This document shows, piece after piece, positions 35,442 through 44,925 of a stretch of 64,000 bases of DNA. The stretch's first letter is position 1; each line of letters starts with the position of its first letter. Below the pieces are notes generated by a model that saw only the letters and a program-made list of their open reading frames with translations, was not told where the DNA came from and did no database searches. The translations under genes were made by a program, and so were the position numbers. This stretch comes from Amphritea atlantica. GTDB taxonomy: Bacteria; Pseudomonadota; Gammaproteobacteria; Pseudomonadales; Balneatricaceae. Location of the stretch: the NCBI RefSeq assembly GCF_018860855.1, contig NZ_JAHKQE010000049.1:1-64000 (forward strand). The letters run 5' to 3'.

Positions 35442-36182
35442 TTAAAGCAGTCCCCATAGCGTATCAAAGATAATCTTCTGAGCGGTGGCCACCTCTTTTG
35501 ATTCAATCACCACAGCAGTGGGGTAGTTAGCTGAGGCTAGGGAGATAATCGCACACTTGGGCGGATAAACAGCGATATAAGCCGCATCGACTTTACCTTC
35601 CGTTTTAATCCACTTTCGTTCACTCAATTCGGCATCTTCGCCGCCTTCGCCAATGGCGATCACTTTTACCTCGATACCTTTCAGAATCCGTTGTGAGGTA
35701 AAGTTGGGGAAAGGTCGGTACAGGTGATTACGAATGGGTTTTGACGAAAACACTGAATAGCGTTTGGGCTGCTGAGTTTCAACGGTATTGAGAATATCCC
35801 GGAGTACCTGCTCGATGCCACTATCGCCTTCATAATAACTGACATTGGCGGTATTAAAGTCGGGCATGAGATGGTGCAATTCTGGTACGACTTTGGTTTT
35901 TAACTGATCAATGGCTGAATTCAGAGAATGACGACGCTCCTCCGCTAATTGTAATAGCACCTCGGGCTCTCGAGCGCTGAATAAGCGGCGTTTACCTTTG
36001 GGGAGATAGGTGACAATACCTTTTTGTTGCATCTCTTTTAGGCAGTCGTAGGAGGTGCCTCGATTGATGCCCGCTTTTTCGGCAATTGTTCGGATGGCAC
36101 TCGGCCCAAGCGAGAGCAATGCTCGGTAAAGAGTGATCTCACGCTTGCTCAGGCCGAGTAGTTCAAACAGTTCGTCATTCAT
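35442..36182 (-). CDS. TrmB-family (HTH) transcriptional regulator
   Basis: The 246-residue protein has an N-terminal TrmB winged helix (residues 1-75: LGLSKREITLYRALLSLGPSAIRTIAEKAG, then RGTSYDCLKEMQQKGIV) and a C-terminal ligand or PLD-like sensing region (about 100-245). TrmB regulators are best known for sugar control in archaea but occur in bacteria. The start at 36182 (MNDELFELLGLS) matches the domain boundary; an ATG-type start 45 bases further upstream adds residues with no family match. It is divergent from glmU, so it could sense a sugar and act on glmU-glmS, but this is inference. Confidence 0.8.
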   Translation of the reverse strand: MNDELFELLGLSKREITLYRALLSLGPSAIRTIAEKAGINRGTSYDCLKEMQQKGIVTYLPKGKRRLFSAREPEVLLQLAEERRHSLNSAIDQLKTKVVPELHHLMPDFNTANVSYYEGDSGIEQVLRDILNTVETQQPKRYSVFSSKPIRNHLYRPFPNFTSQRILKGIEVKVIAIGEGGEDAELSERKWIKTEGKVDAAYIAVYPPKCAIISLASANYPTAVVIESKEVATAQKIIFDTLWGLL

Positions 36183-36319
36183 AATTGTCAATTTTTCTCT
36201 GACATTTGATATTGCATATACAACCAATTAGATTAAAGTTCTGTTAAATCACCGTTTGTGTCAACAGCTGACAGCATCATATTGGATCGCGGCTGTAATT
36301 AACTAGGGAAGTCACCGCT

Positions 36320-37687
36320 TTGAATACCCTTGATATCGTTATTCTGGCTGCAGGTCAGGGTAGCCGAATGAAATCATCTTTACCAAAAGTACTACATAGC
36401 ATCGGTGGAAAATCGATGTTACAGCGTGTGATCGACAATAGTCGGTCATTGGATAATGCCAATATTCATGTTGTCGTTGGACATGGCGCAGAGCATGTTA
36501 AGACCGCTTTGTCAGGCCAAAATGTACAGTTCGCCTTACAGGCAGAACAGCTAGGCACCGGTCATGCGGTCGCTCAAGCAATGCCCAATATTGCTGATGA
36601 TGGGGTAGTGCTGGTGCTTTACGGTGATGTGCCACTTACTCAAACTGAAACCATGGCTGAGTTGGTTAAGATCGCTGAACGTGGTCAGTTTGGTTTATTG
36701 ACGGTTAATCTCGATGATCCGACCGGCTATGGGCGTATCATGCGCAGTGATGCCGGTGATGTGGTTGCCATTGTTGAGCATAAAGATGCCAGCGAAGCGC
36801 AACGAGCTATCTGTGAAGTGAATACGGGTATTTTGGCGTTACCGGCACAACTATTGAGTGACTGGATACCTCAGTTGTCTTCTAACAATGCTCAAGGAGA
36901 ATACTACCTAACCGATATTATTGCGATGGCTGCTGAACAGGGTGTTCGTATTCAGGCGATTCAACCAGCAACCGAGCAAGAGGTTCAGGGGGTTAATAAT
37001 CGTTTACAACAAGCTGAACTTGAGCGTTGGTATCAGCGGCGTCAGGCGGAAGCTTTAATGCTGGAAGGGGTTTCTCTGGCTGATCCGGCGCGGCTTGATG
37101 TGCGCGGTGAGGTGAGTGTTGGCCACGATGTCGCTATCGATATCAATGTTATTCTCGAAGGCAAAGTGACTATTGGCGATAATGTCACGATTGAAGCCAA
37201 CTGTATTATTAAAGATTCCATTATTGGCTCTGGTAGTCATATCAAAGCGAACTCAATATTAGAACAAGCGGTGGTTGCTGATCACTGTGATATAGGTCCT
37301 TTTGCTCGGTTACGGCCCGGAAGTCAGTTGGCGAGCCACGCTAAAATCGGTAATTTTGTCGAAACTAAAAAAGCCTTTATTGGTGAAGGCAGCAAAGTGA
37401 GCCATCTGAGTTATATCGGTGATGCGCAGATTGGTGCTGAAGTGAATGTTGGTGCGGGCACGATTACCTGTAACTACGATGGGGTGAACAAATCGATTAC
37501 CGAGATTGGCGACGGTGCTTTTATCGGATCGAATAGTGCGTTAGTGGCGCCGGTTAAAATTGGCGCAGGTGCCACGGTGGGCGCTGGATCAACGATCACT
37601 AAAACGGTCGAGGCTGAGCAACTGGCACTGACCCGGGCGAAACAGACAAACCTGAATAACTGGCAGCGTCCAGTTAAAAAATCTTAA
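36320..37687 (+). CDS. glmU: Bifunctional GlcNAc-1-phosphate uridyltransferase/GlcN-1-phosphate acetyltransferase
   Basis: GlmU makes UDP-GlcNAc for peptidoglycan and LPS. The 455-residue protein has an N-terminal pyrophosphorylase domain ([18 protein letters not shown] at residues 10-27, YGDVPL near 103) and a C-terminal left-handed beta-helix acetyltransferase domain of hexapeptide repeats with catalytic NYDGVNKS near 385. The start is TTG at 36320, preceded by AGGGAAG; no ATG is available. It is 12 bp before glmS. Confidence 0.97.
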   Translation: MNTLDIVILAAGQGSRMKSSLPKVLHSIGGKSMLQRVIDNSRSLDNANIHVVVGHGAEHVKTALSGQNVQFALQAEQLGTGHAVAQAMPNIADDGVVLVLYGDVPLTQTETMAELVKIAERGQFGLLTVNLDDPTGYGRIMRSDAGDVVAIVEHKDASEAQRAICEVNTGILALPAQLLSDWIPQLSSNNAQGEYYLTDIIAMAAEQGVRIQAIQPATEQEVQGVNNRLQQAELERWYQRRQAEALMLEGVSLADPARLDVRGEVSVGHDVAIDINVILEGKVTIGDNVTIEANCIIKDSIIGSGSHIKANSILEQAVVADHCDIGPFARLRPGSQLASHAKIGNFVETKKAFIGEGSKVSHLSYIGDAQIGAEVNVGAGTITCNYDGVNKSITEIGDGAFIGSNSALVAPVKIGAGATVGAGSTITKTVEAEQLALTRAKQTNLNNWQRPVKKS

Positions 37688-37699
37688 GGGAGCGGAATC

Positions 37700-39529
37700 A
37701 TGTGTGGAATAGTAGGCGCTATCGCCGGCCGGAATATTTCAGCGATTCTGCTGGAGGGCCTTAAACGACTGGAATATCGGGGCTATGACTCTGCTGGAAT
37801 GGCGGTTTTAAACAGTGAAACTGGTCAACTTAATTGTCTCAAACGGGTGGGTAAGGTCGCTCAGTTAGAGGCTGCGTTAAGCGGGTCGCCCTTGCCGGGT
37901 CATCTGGGAATCGCTCATACCCGTTGGGCAACCCACGGTAAAGCGGAGCAACGAAATGCCCATCCGCACCTGTCTGACAACCGTATCGCGGTGGTTCATA
38001 ACGGTATCATCGAGAACTACACGGCACTGAAAGAAGAACTGAGTGCTGATGGCTATGAGTTTCTATCGGATACCGATACCGAGGTGGTCACCCATCTGAT
38101 TCACCGGGAAGTCATCGCCGGAAAAGAGTTGAAAGAGGCGTTGCAGATAACCTTAACCCGGTTAGATGGCGCCTATGCATTAGCGGTGATCGATCAGCAG
38201 CAACCGGATCTCTTATTGGCGACCCGTATGGGCAGTCCGCTGGTGATTGGCGTAGGGGTTGAGGAGAGTTTTATTGCCTCTGATCCACTGGCACTACTAC
38301 AGGTGACCGATCGTTTTATCTATCTGGAAGAGGGTGACCTCGCTGTTATCAGTCGTTGCGAGGTTAATATTGAGAATGCCGCTGGTGAAATCGTTGAGCG
38401 GGATATACAGCGATTTGAACACGGCCACGATGCCGCCGATAAAGGTGAATATCGTCACTATATGCTCAAAGAGATCTATGAGCAGCCTCAGGTAATCCGC
38501 AATGCACTGGAAGGTCGGATTCACCAAGGGCATGTGTTGGAGCAGGTGTTTGGTAGCGATGCCTCTGCACTGTTTGATCAAGTAAAAGCGGTACAGATTG
38601 TCGCCTGTGGTACGAGTTATAACGCTGGGGTAGTCGCCCGTTACTGGATCGAAAAACTGGTGGGTATTCCCTGCATGGTCGAAGTGGCCAGCGAATTCCG
38701 TTATCGCAAAACAGTCTGTATGCCCGGCACACTCTTTATTACCCTGTCTCAATCGGGTGAAACGGCTGATACGTTATCCGCTCTTAGGGAAGCTAAAGAG
38801 CAGGACTATGTTGCCTTTTTGTCAATCTGTAATGTGGCTGGCAGCTCATTGGTGCGGGAGTCCGATTTGGCGATTATGACCAATGCGGGTCCTGAGATCG
38901 GTGTGGCCTCAACCAAAGCGTTCACCAGTCAACTAGTGGTATTGATGCTGACGACCTTAGTCTTGGGGCGTCGCTATGGTTTGGAGGGCGAAGCAGACTT
39001 TGTAGCCCAGTTAGAGCAGCTTGCCGGATTAACAGAGCAGGTATTAACACTGGATTCACAGATTCAGAAAATGGCCGAACACTTTGTCGATAAACACCAT
39101 GCGCTATTTTTAGGGCGCGGTACTATTTATCCGGTGGCGGTCGAAGGCGCTCTCAAGCTTAAAGAGATCTCCTATATCCATGCAGAAGCCTATCCCGCCG
39201 GTGAGCTGAAACACGGCCCTCTGGCATTAGTTGACGAAGATATGCCGGTCGTCGCGATTGCTCCGAATAACTCTCTGCTAGAAAAACTACAGGCAAACCT
39301 TGAAGAGGTGCGCGCGCGGGGTGGCAAATTGTTCCTATTTGCTGATTCCAAAGCTCAAGTTAAACCTGGCGCTGATCTTGAGTTGATCACTTTGCCGGAT
39401 GTACCGACGGTGATGGCGCCGATCATCTACTCGATCCCGCTTCAGTTGCTGGCCTACTATGTCGCCGTACTTAAAGGCACCGATATTGATCAGCCACGCA
39501 ATCTAGCAAAATCAGTGACGGTCGAATAG
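37700..39529 (+). CDS. glmS: Glutamine-fructose-6-phosphate aminotransferase
   Basis: GlmS makes glucosamine-6-phosphate from fructose-6-phosphate and glutamine. The 609-residue enzyme has the N-terminal nucleophile Cys2 (MCGIVGAIAG), a glutaminase domain (HTRWATHG near residue 73), and two SIS isomerase domains (ACGTSYNAG, SQSGETADT, GRG). The C-terminus PRNLAKSVTVE is the conserved codon stretch that forms the TnsD-binding attTn7 site. Its own terminator has been pushed 15.6 kb downstream by the transposon. Confidence 0.98.
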   Translation: MCGIVGAIAGRNISAILLEGLKRLEYRGYDSAGMAVLNSETGQLNCLKRVGKVAQLEAALSGSPLPGHLGIAHTRWATHGKAEQRNAHPHLSDNRIAVVHNGIIENYTALKEELSADGYEFLSDTDTEVVTHLIHREVIAGKELKEALQITLTRLDGAYALAVIDQQQPDLLLATRMGSPLVIGVGVEESFIASDPLALLQVTDRFIYLEEGDLAVISRCEVNIENAAGEIVERDIQRFEHGHDAADKGEYRHYMLKEIYEQPQVIRNALEGRIHQGHVLEQVFGSDASALFDQVKAVQIVACGTSYNAGVVARYWIEKLVGIPCMVEVASEFRYRKTVCMPGTLFITLSQSGETADTLSALREAKEQDYVAFLSICNVAGSSLVRESDLAIMTNAGPEIGVASTKAFTSQLVVLMLTTLVLGRRYGLEGEADFVAQLEQLAGLTEQVLTLDSQIQKMAEHFVDKHHALFLGRGTIYPVAVEGALKLKEISYIHAEAYPAGELKHGPLALVDEDMPVVAIAPNNSLLEKLQANLEEVRARGGKLFLFADSKAQVKPGADLELITLPDVPTVMAPIIYSIPLQLLAYYVAVLKGTDIDQPRNLAKSVTVE

Positions 39530-39553
39530 ACGCTTCATCATAGTGTTTGTCCT
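39480..39553 (+). other. attTn7 target site at the glmS 3' end
   Basis: The last codons of glmS (around PRNLAKSVTVE) are the recognition region for TnsD in Tn7. The insertion point lies about 20 bp past the glmS stop, with the duplicated target GTCCT at 39549-39553, centred 22 bases from the stop. This agrees with the known Tn7 insertion distance. Confidence 0.85.
39549..39553. repeat. 5-bp target-site duplication, glmS-proximal copy
   Basis: GTCCT directly precedes the transposon terminus TGTGAG and is repeated exactly after the other terminus at 55176-55180. Tn7 produces 5-bp duplications. Confidence 0.93.
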
Positions 39554-39620
39554 TGTGAGATGACAATAAAGTTTGATAAATTACAATAAAGTTTGATATT
39601 TTACAATAAAGTTTGATATT
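39554..39620 (+). repeat. Right-type transposon end with three tandem TnsB-binding repeats
   Basis: The 15-mer ACAATAAAGTTTGAT occurs at 39563-39577, 39583-39597 and 39603-39617, an exact 20-bp period. It strongly resembles the Tn7 TnsB-binding core (GACAATAAAGTC...). Tight tandem packing is characteristic of the Tn7 right end. Confidence 0.88.
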
Positions 39621-39640
39621 TTCTGGTCTCTTGCTATTCT
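39613..39640 (+). promoter_or_regulatory. Likely tnsA promoter overlapping the third TnsB site
   Basis: TTGATA (39613-39618) and TATTCT (39635-39640) are 16 bp apart, about 25 bp upstream of the tnsA start. The -35 hexamer lies inside the third TnsB repeat, so TnsB binding would be expected to repress its own operon. This is inferred from positions. Confidence 0.5.
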
Positions 39641-39664
39641 GAGTCAATAGTAAGGGGCTAAGAT

Positions 39665-40483
39665 ATGCTAGATACAGAAAGGCCGTTAGATCCGAAAGAT
39701 GAAAAGCGACTTAAAACCAGAGGTGTTGGATCTGGTAAGGATTATGAGCCTTTCATCAAAGTACATGAGATAAGTAGTACGGGTGAGAGTTATCGTATAT
39801 TCGGTAGGAACTCAGCTCGTTCACATCATTTGCTATCCCGACTGGAGTTATCTGCCTTCCTTGTTTTTGATCGCTATCAACTCACAACTGATATAAAGGA
39901 ACAGTTTCCTTTACCCATTGCAGATAGTTTAAGCATCTGTAAGCGATTAGGGATCAAGCACCCTCAAATGTACGGAAAGCTGAAAGTTGTTACTACAGAC
40001 CTTGTTGTAGAGTTTGCAAATAGGTCTGGCTTAGCTATTGCTGTGAAGTATACCGATAATTTAGATGACCCAAGGGCCGTCGAAAAGCTGCAAATTGAAA
40101 AAGTCTTTTGGGAACAGCAGGGTTATGAATGGAAGCTGTTTACTGAATATCAAATTACGCCTGCTATCAAAGAGAATTTAGAGTGGCTTCATGCCGCACA
40201 TCGAAATTCTAATAGTCTTTATACCGAATTATCTGATCATGATATTCAATTAGTTGTTGAGCGACTGAGTGGTCTCAATAAACGGCTATCTACAGCTTGT
40301 TCTACACTTGATGATGAGTATTCATGCGAGCCTGGGTTTCATATGGGGGTTGTTCGTAAATCGATAGCAGCTAACTTAATTGATGTGCCTTTAGATAAAG
40401 CCTTTAGGCAATGGTTATGTTCTGATATTGCTCTCGTTCAAAGCTTTGATTCGATCGATAGAGGAGTCTTCGGTGTATCTTAA
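39665..40483 (+). CDS. tnsA: Tn7-like transposase subunit TnsA (5'-end endonuclease)
   Basis: TnsA cuts the 5' ends of the transposon, allowing cut-and-paste movement with TnsB. The 272-residue protein matches Tn7 TnsA (273) in length. Catalytic residues can be placed at Glu61 (LSRLELSAF), Asp112 (VTTDLVV) and Lys128 (IAVKYT), equivalent to E63, D114 and K132 of Tn7 TnsA. The C-terminal half is the TnsC-binding helical domain. An AAGGGG ribosome site precedes the ATG. tnsB starts within its last codons. Confidence 0.95.
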   Translation: MLDTERPLDPKDEKRLKTRGVGSGKDYEPFIKVHEISSTGESYRIFGRNSARSHHLLSRLELSAFLVFDRYQLTTDIKEQFPLPIADSLSICKRLGIKHPQMYGKLKVVTTDLVVEFANRSGLAIAVKYTDNLDDPRAVEKLQIEKVFWEQQGYEWKLFTEYQITPAIKENLEWLHAAHRNSNSLYTELSDHDIQLVVERLSGLNKRLSTACSTLDDEYSCEPGFHMGVVRKSIAANLIDVPLDKAFRQWLCSDIALVQSFDSIDRGVFGVS

Positions 40484-42539
40484 TCGAGTATATATCGACC
40501 CTTACTCTGAGCCTCCTTCTCAGCTGAGAGTTGTCTTTGATGATATTGATTTCTTAATGTTGATAGATATTAATGATGATAAAACATGGCCGTATCGGGT
40601 TGAGGCTTCTGAATTTGAGAGGTTAGGATTAGAGGAAATACCTGATCCAGTTATTTTGATAACTCCTGAGCCAAACTCAAAGTCTGAAAAAGCGAGAGAT
40701 CGTGCTTTTCAGACTTTATTGCCTTTACTTGATGATTACACAGAGTTGTTTGATAAACGATCACGTAATAAGCGTATCAAAGCTCTTCTTGATAGTGTGG
40801 GAGGGTCACGGCTCTATATCACTCGTCAATTAAGGCGGTATTGGCAAAGAGGCATGACTCCAGATGCTTTAACACCAAATTATAAAAATTGTGGAGCACC
40901 GGGCAAAGAGCGAAGAAACACCACAAGTAAGCTAGGACGTAAGCGGACGATTACGTCTGGAGAAGGTACGGTTATTACGGATGAGATAGCTGAAATCTTT
41001 CGTTTAGCAATAGAGAGCTTTTACCTCATTAGAGATGATATTTTTTTGTCAAAAGCTCGTATTAAAGCTATTGGTTTGATTAAGTCTCGACATCCAGAAG
41101 TTAGTTCCGAAAACTTGCCCACGATGAGGCAGTTTCGTTATTTTTTCGAAAAAAATTACAGCAAACCTGATGTTGTAAAGGCGCGTACATCCAGTATTGA
41201 GTACGAAAAAGATATAGCACCTCTTAAAAGCACCTCTGTGGCTAATAATTTTGGTCCTGGAGCTCGCTATGAAATAGATGCCACGATTGCTGATATATAT
41301 TTAATTTCCGAGCTTGATCCTAATCGAATCATTGGCCGCCCAATTATTTACAAGGTAAAAGACGTATTTAGCCGAATGACGGTTGGGTTATATGTAGGTT
41401 TAGAGAACCCCTCATGGGCTACTGCTTCAGTTGCGTTAGCCAATGCTTTTTGTGACAAAGTTGAGTATTGCCGTCGATATGGAATAGAAATTTCTTATGA
41501 TGATTGGCCTAGCGTAGGGACACCTGCGACCATTACAGCTGACCGTGGTGAGTTGTTAGGTAAGCATGGGGATATATTGGTTAATCGGTTTGGTATTACG
41601 CTCTCTAATACACGAGCCTATCGCGGTAACGATAAAGGAGTAGTGGAAAAATCCTTCGATATGATGCATGTGGATATATTGCCTTATGTACAAGGCAAGG
41701 TTGAACCTCTTAATGGTAAAAAGAAAGCCGGTAAACGTAATGAGTTATCGGCAAACTTAACATTATTCGACTTTACAAAGATGGTCATTATTTCAGAGAT
41801 CAATCGCAATACGACTGTCCCATTAGAAAAATATGATTTTGAGTTTGATATGCCAACAGACCTCCCTCCGATTCCTGTTCGGCTATGGCATTGGGGAATC
41901 AGTAACCGCACAGGCGTATTGCGAGAAGTAGATCAAAAGCTAACGGCTATTAACTTACTACCTCACGGCAGGGCGACAGTTTCAACGCTAGGTATCTGTT
42001 TTAAGGGGTTGTATTACACTTGCTCTGAAGCGGTGAGCTTAGGTTGGTTTCATAAGAACAAAGCCTCTAAAAGACCAAAGAGCATTACCGTTGCCTATAA
42101 CACGTTAGATACCAATATTCTTTATGTTCGGCCTGATCGGCAGTTTGATAGTGTTTGGGTGTGCTCATTACAATCGCGCAGTCGTCGCTACCAAGATATG
42201 AGTCTCATAGAAGCAATGACTATTCAGAAGGAGTCTAAGGGAACGATTGCTAAAGCGAAGCAAGAGGCGGATTATAAAGCGCCGGATGTGCAGGGAGAGC
42301 TAGAAAAAATCGCTCTGCTTGGCAAAAATAGGCAAAAAAATGCTGATTTAACTAACGACTCACAAAGGCTGAAGGGGATTAGGGATAATCGGCAGGGGGA
42401 AAAAGAACTAGAGCGTCAAAAAGACAGGGACTCTGATAAGAAGCAGTCGAGTAAGGGGAAAAGAGCAACAGTAACCCCCATTCATTCAGAAAATAGCTCT
42501 GACCAAGGCTTTGATTTTCCTGATTTGGATGACTTTTAA
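40473..42539 (+). CDS. tnsB: Tn7-like transposase TnsB (DDE 3'-end transposase)
   Basis: TnsB binds the terminal repeats and performs 3' cleavage and strand transfer. With a GTG start at 40473 (GAGGAG six bases upstream; the N-terminus YLNRVYIDP aligns with Tn7 TnsB) it is 688 residues. The RNase H-fold DDE triad is Asp269 (RYEIDATIADIYL), Asp357 (ITADRGE) and Glu392 (GVVEKSF), each four less than in Tn7. HTH domains precede it (LRRYWQRGMTPDAL, LPTMRQFRYFF). The charged C-terminal tail should contact TnsC. It overlaps tnsA by 11 bp. Confidence 0.95.
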   Translation: MYLNRVYIDPYSEPPSQLRVVFDDIDFLMLIDINDDKTWPYRVEASEFERLGLEEIPDPVILITPEPNSKSEKARDRAFQTLLPLLDDYTELFDKRSRNKRIKALLDSVGGSRLYITRQLRRYWQRGMTPDALTPNYKNCGAPGKERRNTTSKLGRKRTITSGEGTVITDEIAEIFRLAIESFYLIRDDIFLSKARIKAIGLIKSRHPEVSSENLPTMRQFRYFFEKNYSKPDVVKARTSSIEYEKDIAPLKSTSVANNFGPGARYEIDATIADIYLISELDPNRIIGRPIIYKVKDVFSRMTVGLYVGLENPSWATASVALANAFCDKVEYCRRYGIEISYDDWPSVGTPATITADRGELLGKHGDILVNRFGITLSNTRAYRGNDKGVVEKSFDMMHVDILPYVQGKVEPLNGKKKAGKRNELSANLTLFDFTKMVIISEINRNTTVPLEKYDFEFDMPTDLPPIPVRLWHWGISNRTGVLREVDQKLTAINLLPHGRATVSTLGICFKGLYYTCSEAVSLGWFHKNKASKRPKSITVAYNTLDTNILYVRPDRQFDSVWVCSLQSRSRRYQDMSLIEAMTIQKESKGTIAKAKQEADYKAPDVQGELEKIALLGKNRQKNADLTNDSQRLKGIRDNRQGEKELERQKDRDSDKKQSSKGKRATVTPIHSENSSDQGFDFPDLDDF

Positions 42540-42549
42540 GGGAGCAAAT

Positions 42550-44133
42550 ATGGCCATTTTTGAAACAGCTTCTTATATAGATGCAGAGATCTCTGAGTAT
42601 GAAGATCACCCGTTGATTAATGCGTTGCCTCCTATCAACTCTCCACAGCAAACCGCTCAGCTTATTCGTCGTATACCTGAAGTGCATCCTGAAGAGGTCA
42701 CTCTGCCTGCGCATATTAGGAGGCATGCAATGCTGCGGATTATGGATAGTTTCTTATATCCTACCAAAGCACATTTGCAGCTTGAGCAAACCGTCTCGTC
42801 GATGATTAGACAGGGTTACTTGAGCCGAAATATTGCGGACAAAAGCTATCAGGAAACTTTAAATAAAACAGCAGACCTATCTAAAACGGTTAGCCGTAAT
42901 GCTGGTAATGAAGCATTGGCAAGCTCTGTTATTGGTTGTTCTGGTGCAGGGAAGTCGACAGCCGTTGAAGCTATTTTAGCTGGCTATCCGCAAGTGATTA
43001 TGCACCCTCAGTATCAGCATGTGCAATTGGTATGGTTAAAAGTAGAGTGTCCTCACGACGCATCTGTAAAGAGTTTGTGTATCAACTTTTTCCGAGCTCT
43101 AGATATTGCATTGGATAACAATGGCGAATACGAACAACAGTATGTAAAGCCACGGTCTAATGTTGAAATGTTGCTGGGTGACTTCGCGCGTATCGCGGCA
43201 TTGCATTCGATAGGCTTACTTGTCATTGATGAAATACAACATCTTGAACGTTCTGTTTCGGGTGCTTCAGAAAGAATTCTTCGTTTCTTTGTTCAGTTAA
43301 CCAATACGATTAAGCTTCCTATTTTATTTGTCGGAACACCAAAAGCTTATGATATCTTTTTGCCAAGCATGCGTTCGGCTAGACGAGCATCACAATTTGG
43401 AAGCATTAATTGGAACCGGTTCAACACAGCCGATAAAACAGGGAAAGGTAGTGATTGGGACCGATTCTTTAGCCAACTGTGGGCCTTGCAATGGTTTAAG
43501 TCCCCACAGCCGCTCACAGATGAGATAAAAGGCCTTTTTTGGGATTACTCTCAGGGGATTGCCCATGTAGCAGTAACGCTCTTCTACCTATGTCAGACGC
43601 GCGCTGTGGTCATTGGTCGTGAGCTTATCAATAGGGAGTTGGTCGATACTGTTTTTAATGATGAACTTCATATGATCCGACCGATGATTCGAGCCCTACA
43701 GAGTAGACGCGAAGAAGAAATTCAGAAGTATGCGGATCTTGAAATACCAAAGGCAAGCTTAATTCAACATGAGCCTATTTATTCACATGGAGAGGGAAAT
43801 ACTCATGCAGAGGCTCGCCAAAGCGCTGAGAAAGGCAAATTACAAAAGCTTGTGAATATGCTTGAGCAAGCAGGTGTTGGTGAAGATATTGCTCCCATTG
43901 TAGCCGAACAGGCTGTTTCTGAACTTCCTAATGGCAACTTATTTGAGCTGATAGCTCATATCAATAGCTTAGAAGAAAAGTCTCCTAAACCAGAGAAGAA
44001 AAAATCTAAAGTTACCAAGCTGACACCTGCTTATGTTGAGAATGATCTTCGGATGATGGTTAGCAGTAAAGGCAATAGTTACAAATCTATGCAAAGTGCC
44101 GGTGTTATATTGAAATTATCAGATTATTTGTAA
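42550..44133 (+). CDS. tnsC: Tn7-like transposition regulator TnsC (AAA+ ATPase)
   Basis: TnsC is the ATP-dependent switch that joins the target selectors TnsD and TnsE to the TnsAB transposase. The 527-residue protein has Walker A GCSGAGKST near residues 129-137 and Walker B LLVIDEIQHL near 222. ATG at 42550 was selected because AGGGAGC lies just upstream and the N-terminus (YEDHPLINALPPI) matches Tn7 TnsC; an upstream ATG overlaps tnsB. It starts 10 bp after tnsB. The usual tnsD does not follow directly: the cargo begins here. Confidence 0.95.
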   Translation: MAIFETASYIDAEISEYEDHPLINALPPINSPQQTAQLIRRIPEVHPEEVTLPAHIRRHAMLRIMDSFLYPTKAHLQLEQTVSSMIRQGYLSRNIADKSYQETLNKTADLSKTVSRNAGNEALASSVIGCSGAGKSTAVEAILAGYPQVIMHPQYQHVQLVWLKVECPHDASVKSLCINFFRALDIALDNNGEYEQQYVKPRSNVEMLLGDFARIAALHSIGLLVIDEIQHLERSVSGASERILRFFVQLTNTIKLPILFVGTPKAYDIFLPSMRSARRASQFGSINWNRFNTADKTGKGSDWDRFFSQLWALQWFKSPQPLTDEIKGLFWDYSQGIAHVAVTLFYLCQTRAVVIGRELINRELVDTVFNDELHMIRPMIRALQSRREEEIQKYADLEIPKASLIQHEPIYSHGEGNTHAEARQSAEKGKLQKLVNMLEQAGVGEDIAPIVAEQAVSELPNGNLFELIAHINSLEEKSPKPEKKKSKVTKLTPAYVENDLRMMVSSKGNSYKSMQSAGVILKLSDYL

Positions 44134-44189
44134 CCGCATCTTGTCGGACAGGGCATCCGCTGCCCAAACCAGCCGCAAATGCGGCCGTT
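44132..44189. other. attC-like hairpin region just after tnsC
   Basis: From AAC at 44132-44134 to GTT at 44187-44189 the 58-bp stretch can fold: CCGCAT pairs with ATGCGG, and two inner hairpins (GGGCA-TCCGC-TGCCC; GCCGC-AAAT-GCGGC) are present. The right edge reads CGTTATGC followed by a ribosome site and an ATG, the usual context of an integron cassette gene. The outer R boxes do not match the consensus well, so this is only suggestive of a relic attC. Confidence 0.25.
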
Positions 44190-44211
44190 ATGCGTTTTTG
44201 AAGGAACATCA

Positions 44212-44372
44212 ATGTCGATAGAATTAATCAAAGATCTAATATTTCAGTTTTTATCCTCAGATCAGCTGTAGTGTTCAACAAAAGGAGATTGCTAGTAGAG
44301 CTACCGAGGCACTTCGAAGAATTGCCTCTGAGAGTGAAATTAACAAATGTAGTGGCACAATAAATTTGGCCT
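44212..44372 (+). pseudogene. Frameshifted remnant of a small gene
   Basis: An ATG at 44212 with AAGGAAC upstream opens MSIELIKDLIFQFLSSDQL and stops at 44271. The +1 frame then continues without a start (VQQKEIASRATEALRRIASESEINKCSG...) to a TAA near 44372. The helical, well-biased composition on both sides suggests a single small gene broken by a frameshift. No family is recognised. Confidence 0.35.
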
Positions 44373-44620
44373 CCTAACTGGACGTTCAATACGGTAGACA
44401 AGGAATGAACCGACGCTCACGTTTTGCCATCCAGCTATAGTCGATCAAGAGGCTAATCTCAACTCGATAGCAGATTGTTCGATTTTAGCAATAAAGCACC
44501 TGTCTGGTAATAATAAGGCGCTCTACGTGCGGCAAGCCGACAGCAATCGCCGCTACGCGATCACTAGAAAAAACAGAACAAACTAGCCTTTGTAGTCATT
44601 AATAAGCTTCTAGGATATAG
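44373..44620. other. Non-coding or degraded stretch between tnsC and the defence operon
   Basis: About 250 bp with stops in all frames and no clear gene. TAACTGGA near 44375 and TCCAGCTA near 44430 are imperfectly complementary and could be another decayed recombination site. Nothing firm can be called. Confidence 0.3.
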
Positions 44621-44848
44621 TTATACACGATGGGTACTGGGAGTACCTGTATCATAGTCTGTTATTGCAACTAACCTGCGCGACGTAGGCTGCTCAGACG
44701 GGTATTCAGGATGAACACCACTAATCCTTTTCCCTATCTTTCTGACAGCCTTTGCCTTTGCGAACTGAGCCTCAGACTCCTGATACTTAGAGCTTCTTCG
44801 ATACATAGCTTCTCCCATCCATGGGTTTACAATGACTTTATGAGCCAT
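44621..44848 (-). CDS. Small hypothetical protein (possible gene fragment)
   Basis: A 75-codon minus-strand frame encodes a basic, Arg/Lys/Ser-rich protein (MAHKVIVNPWMGEAMYRRSSKY...). No ribosome site is obvious upstream of its ATG, and no family is recognised. It lies within the otherwise degraded interval upstream of the divergent defence operon. It could be the truncated N-terminal part of a larger protein, or a chance frame. Confidence 0.25.
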   Translation of the reverse strand: MAHKVIVNPWMGEAMYRRSSKYQESEAQFAKAKAVRKIGKRISGVHPEYPSEQPTSRRLVAITDYDTGTPSTHRV

Positions 44849-44925
44849 ACAAGCTTACTAGGGATTAAAATAAATTATACGACAGATAAAAAGGCTGTCC
44901 TACATGAATAACGATTGAGGCGAAT

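Noticed and set aside
39563-39617. A short CRISPR-like array, from three regularly spaced repeats
   Set aside because: The 15-mers are separated by only 5 bases, match the TnsB-binding core and lie at a transposon end.
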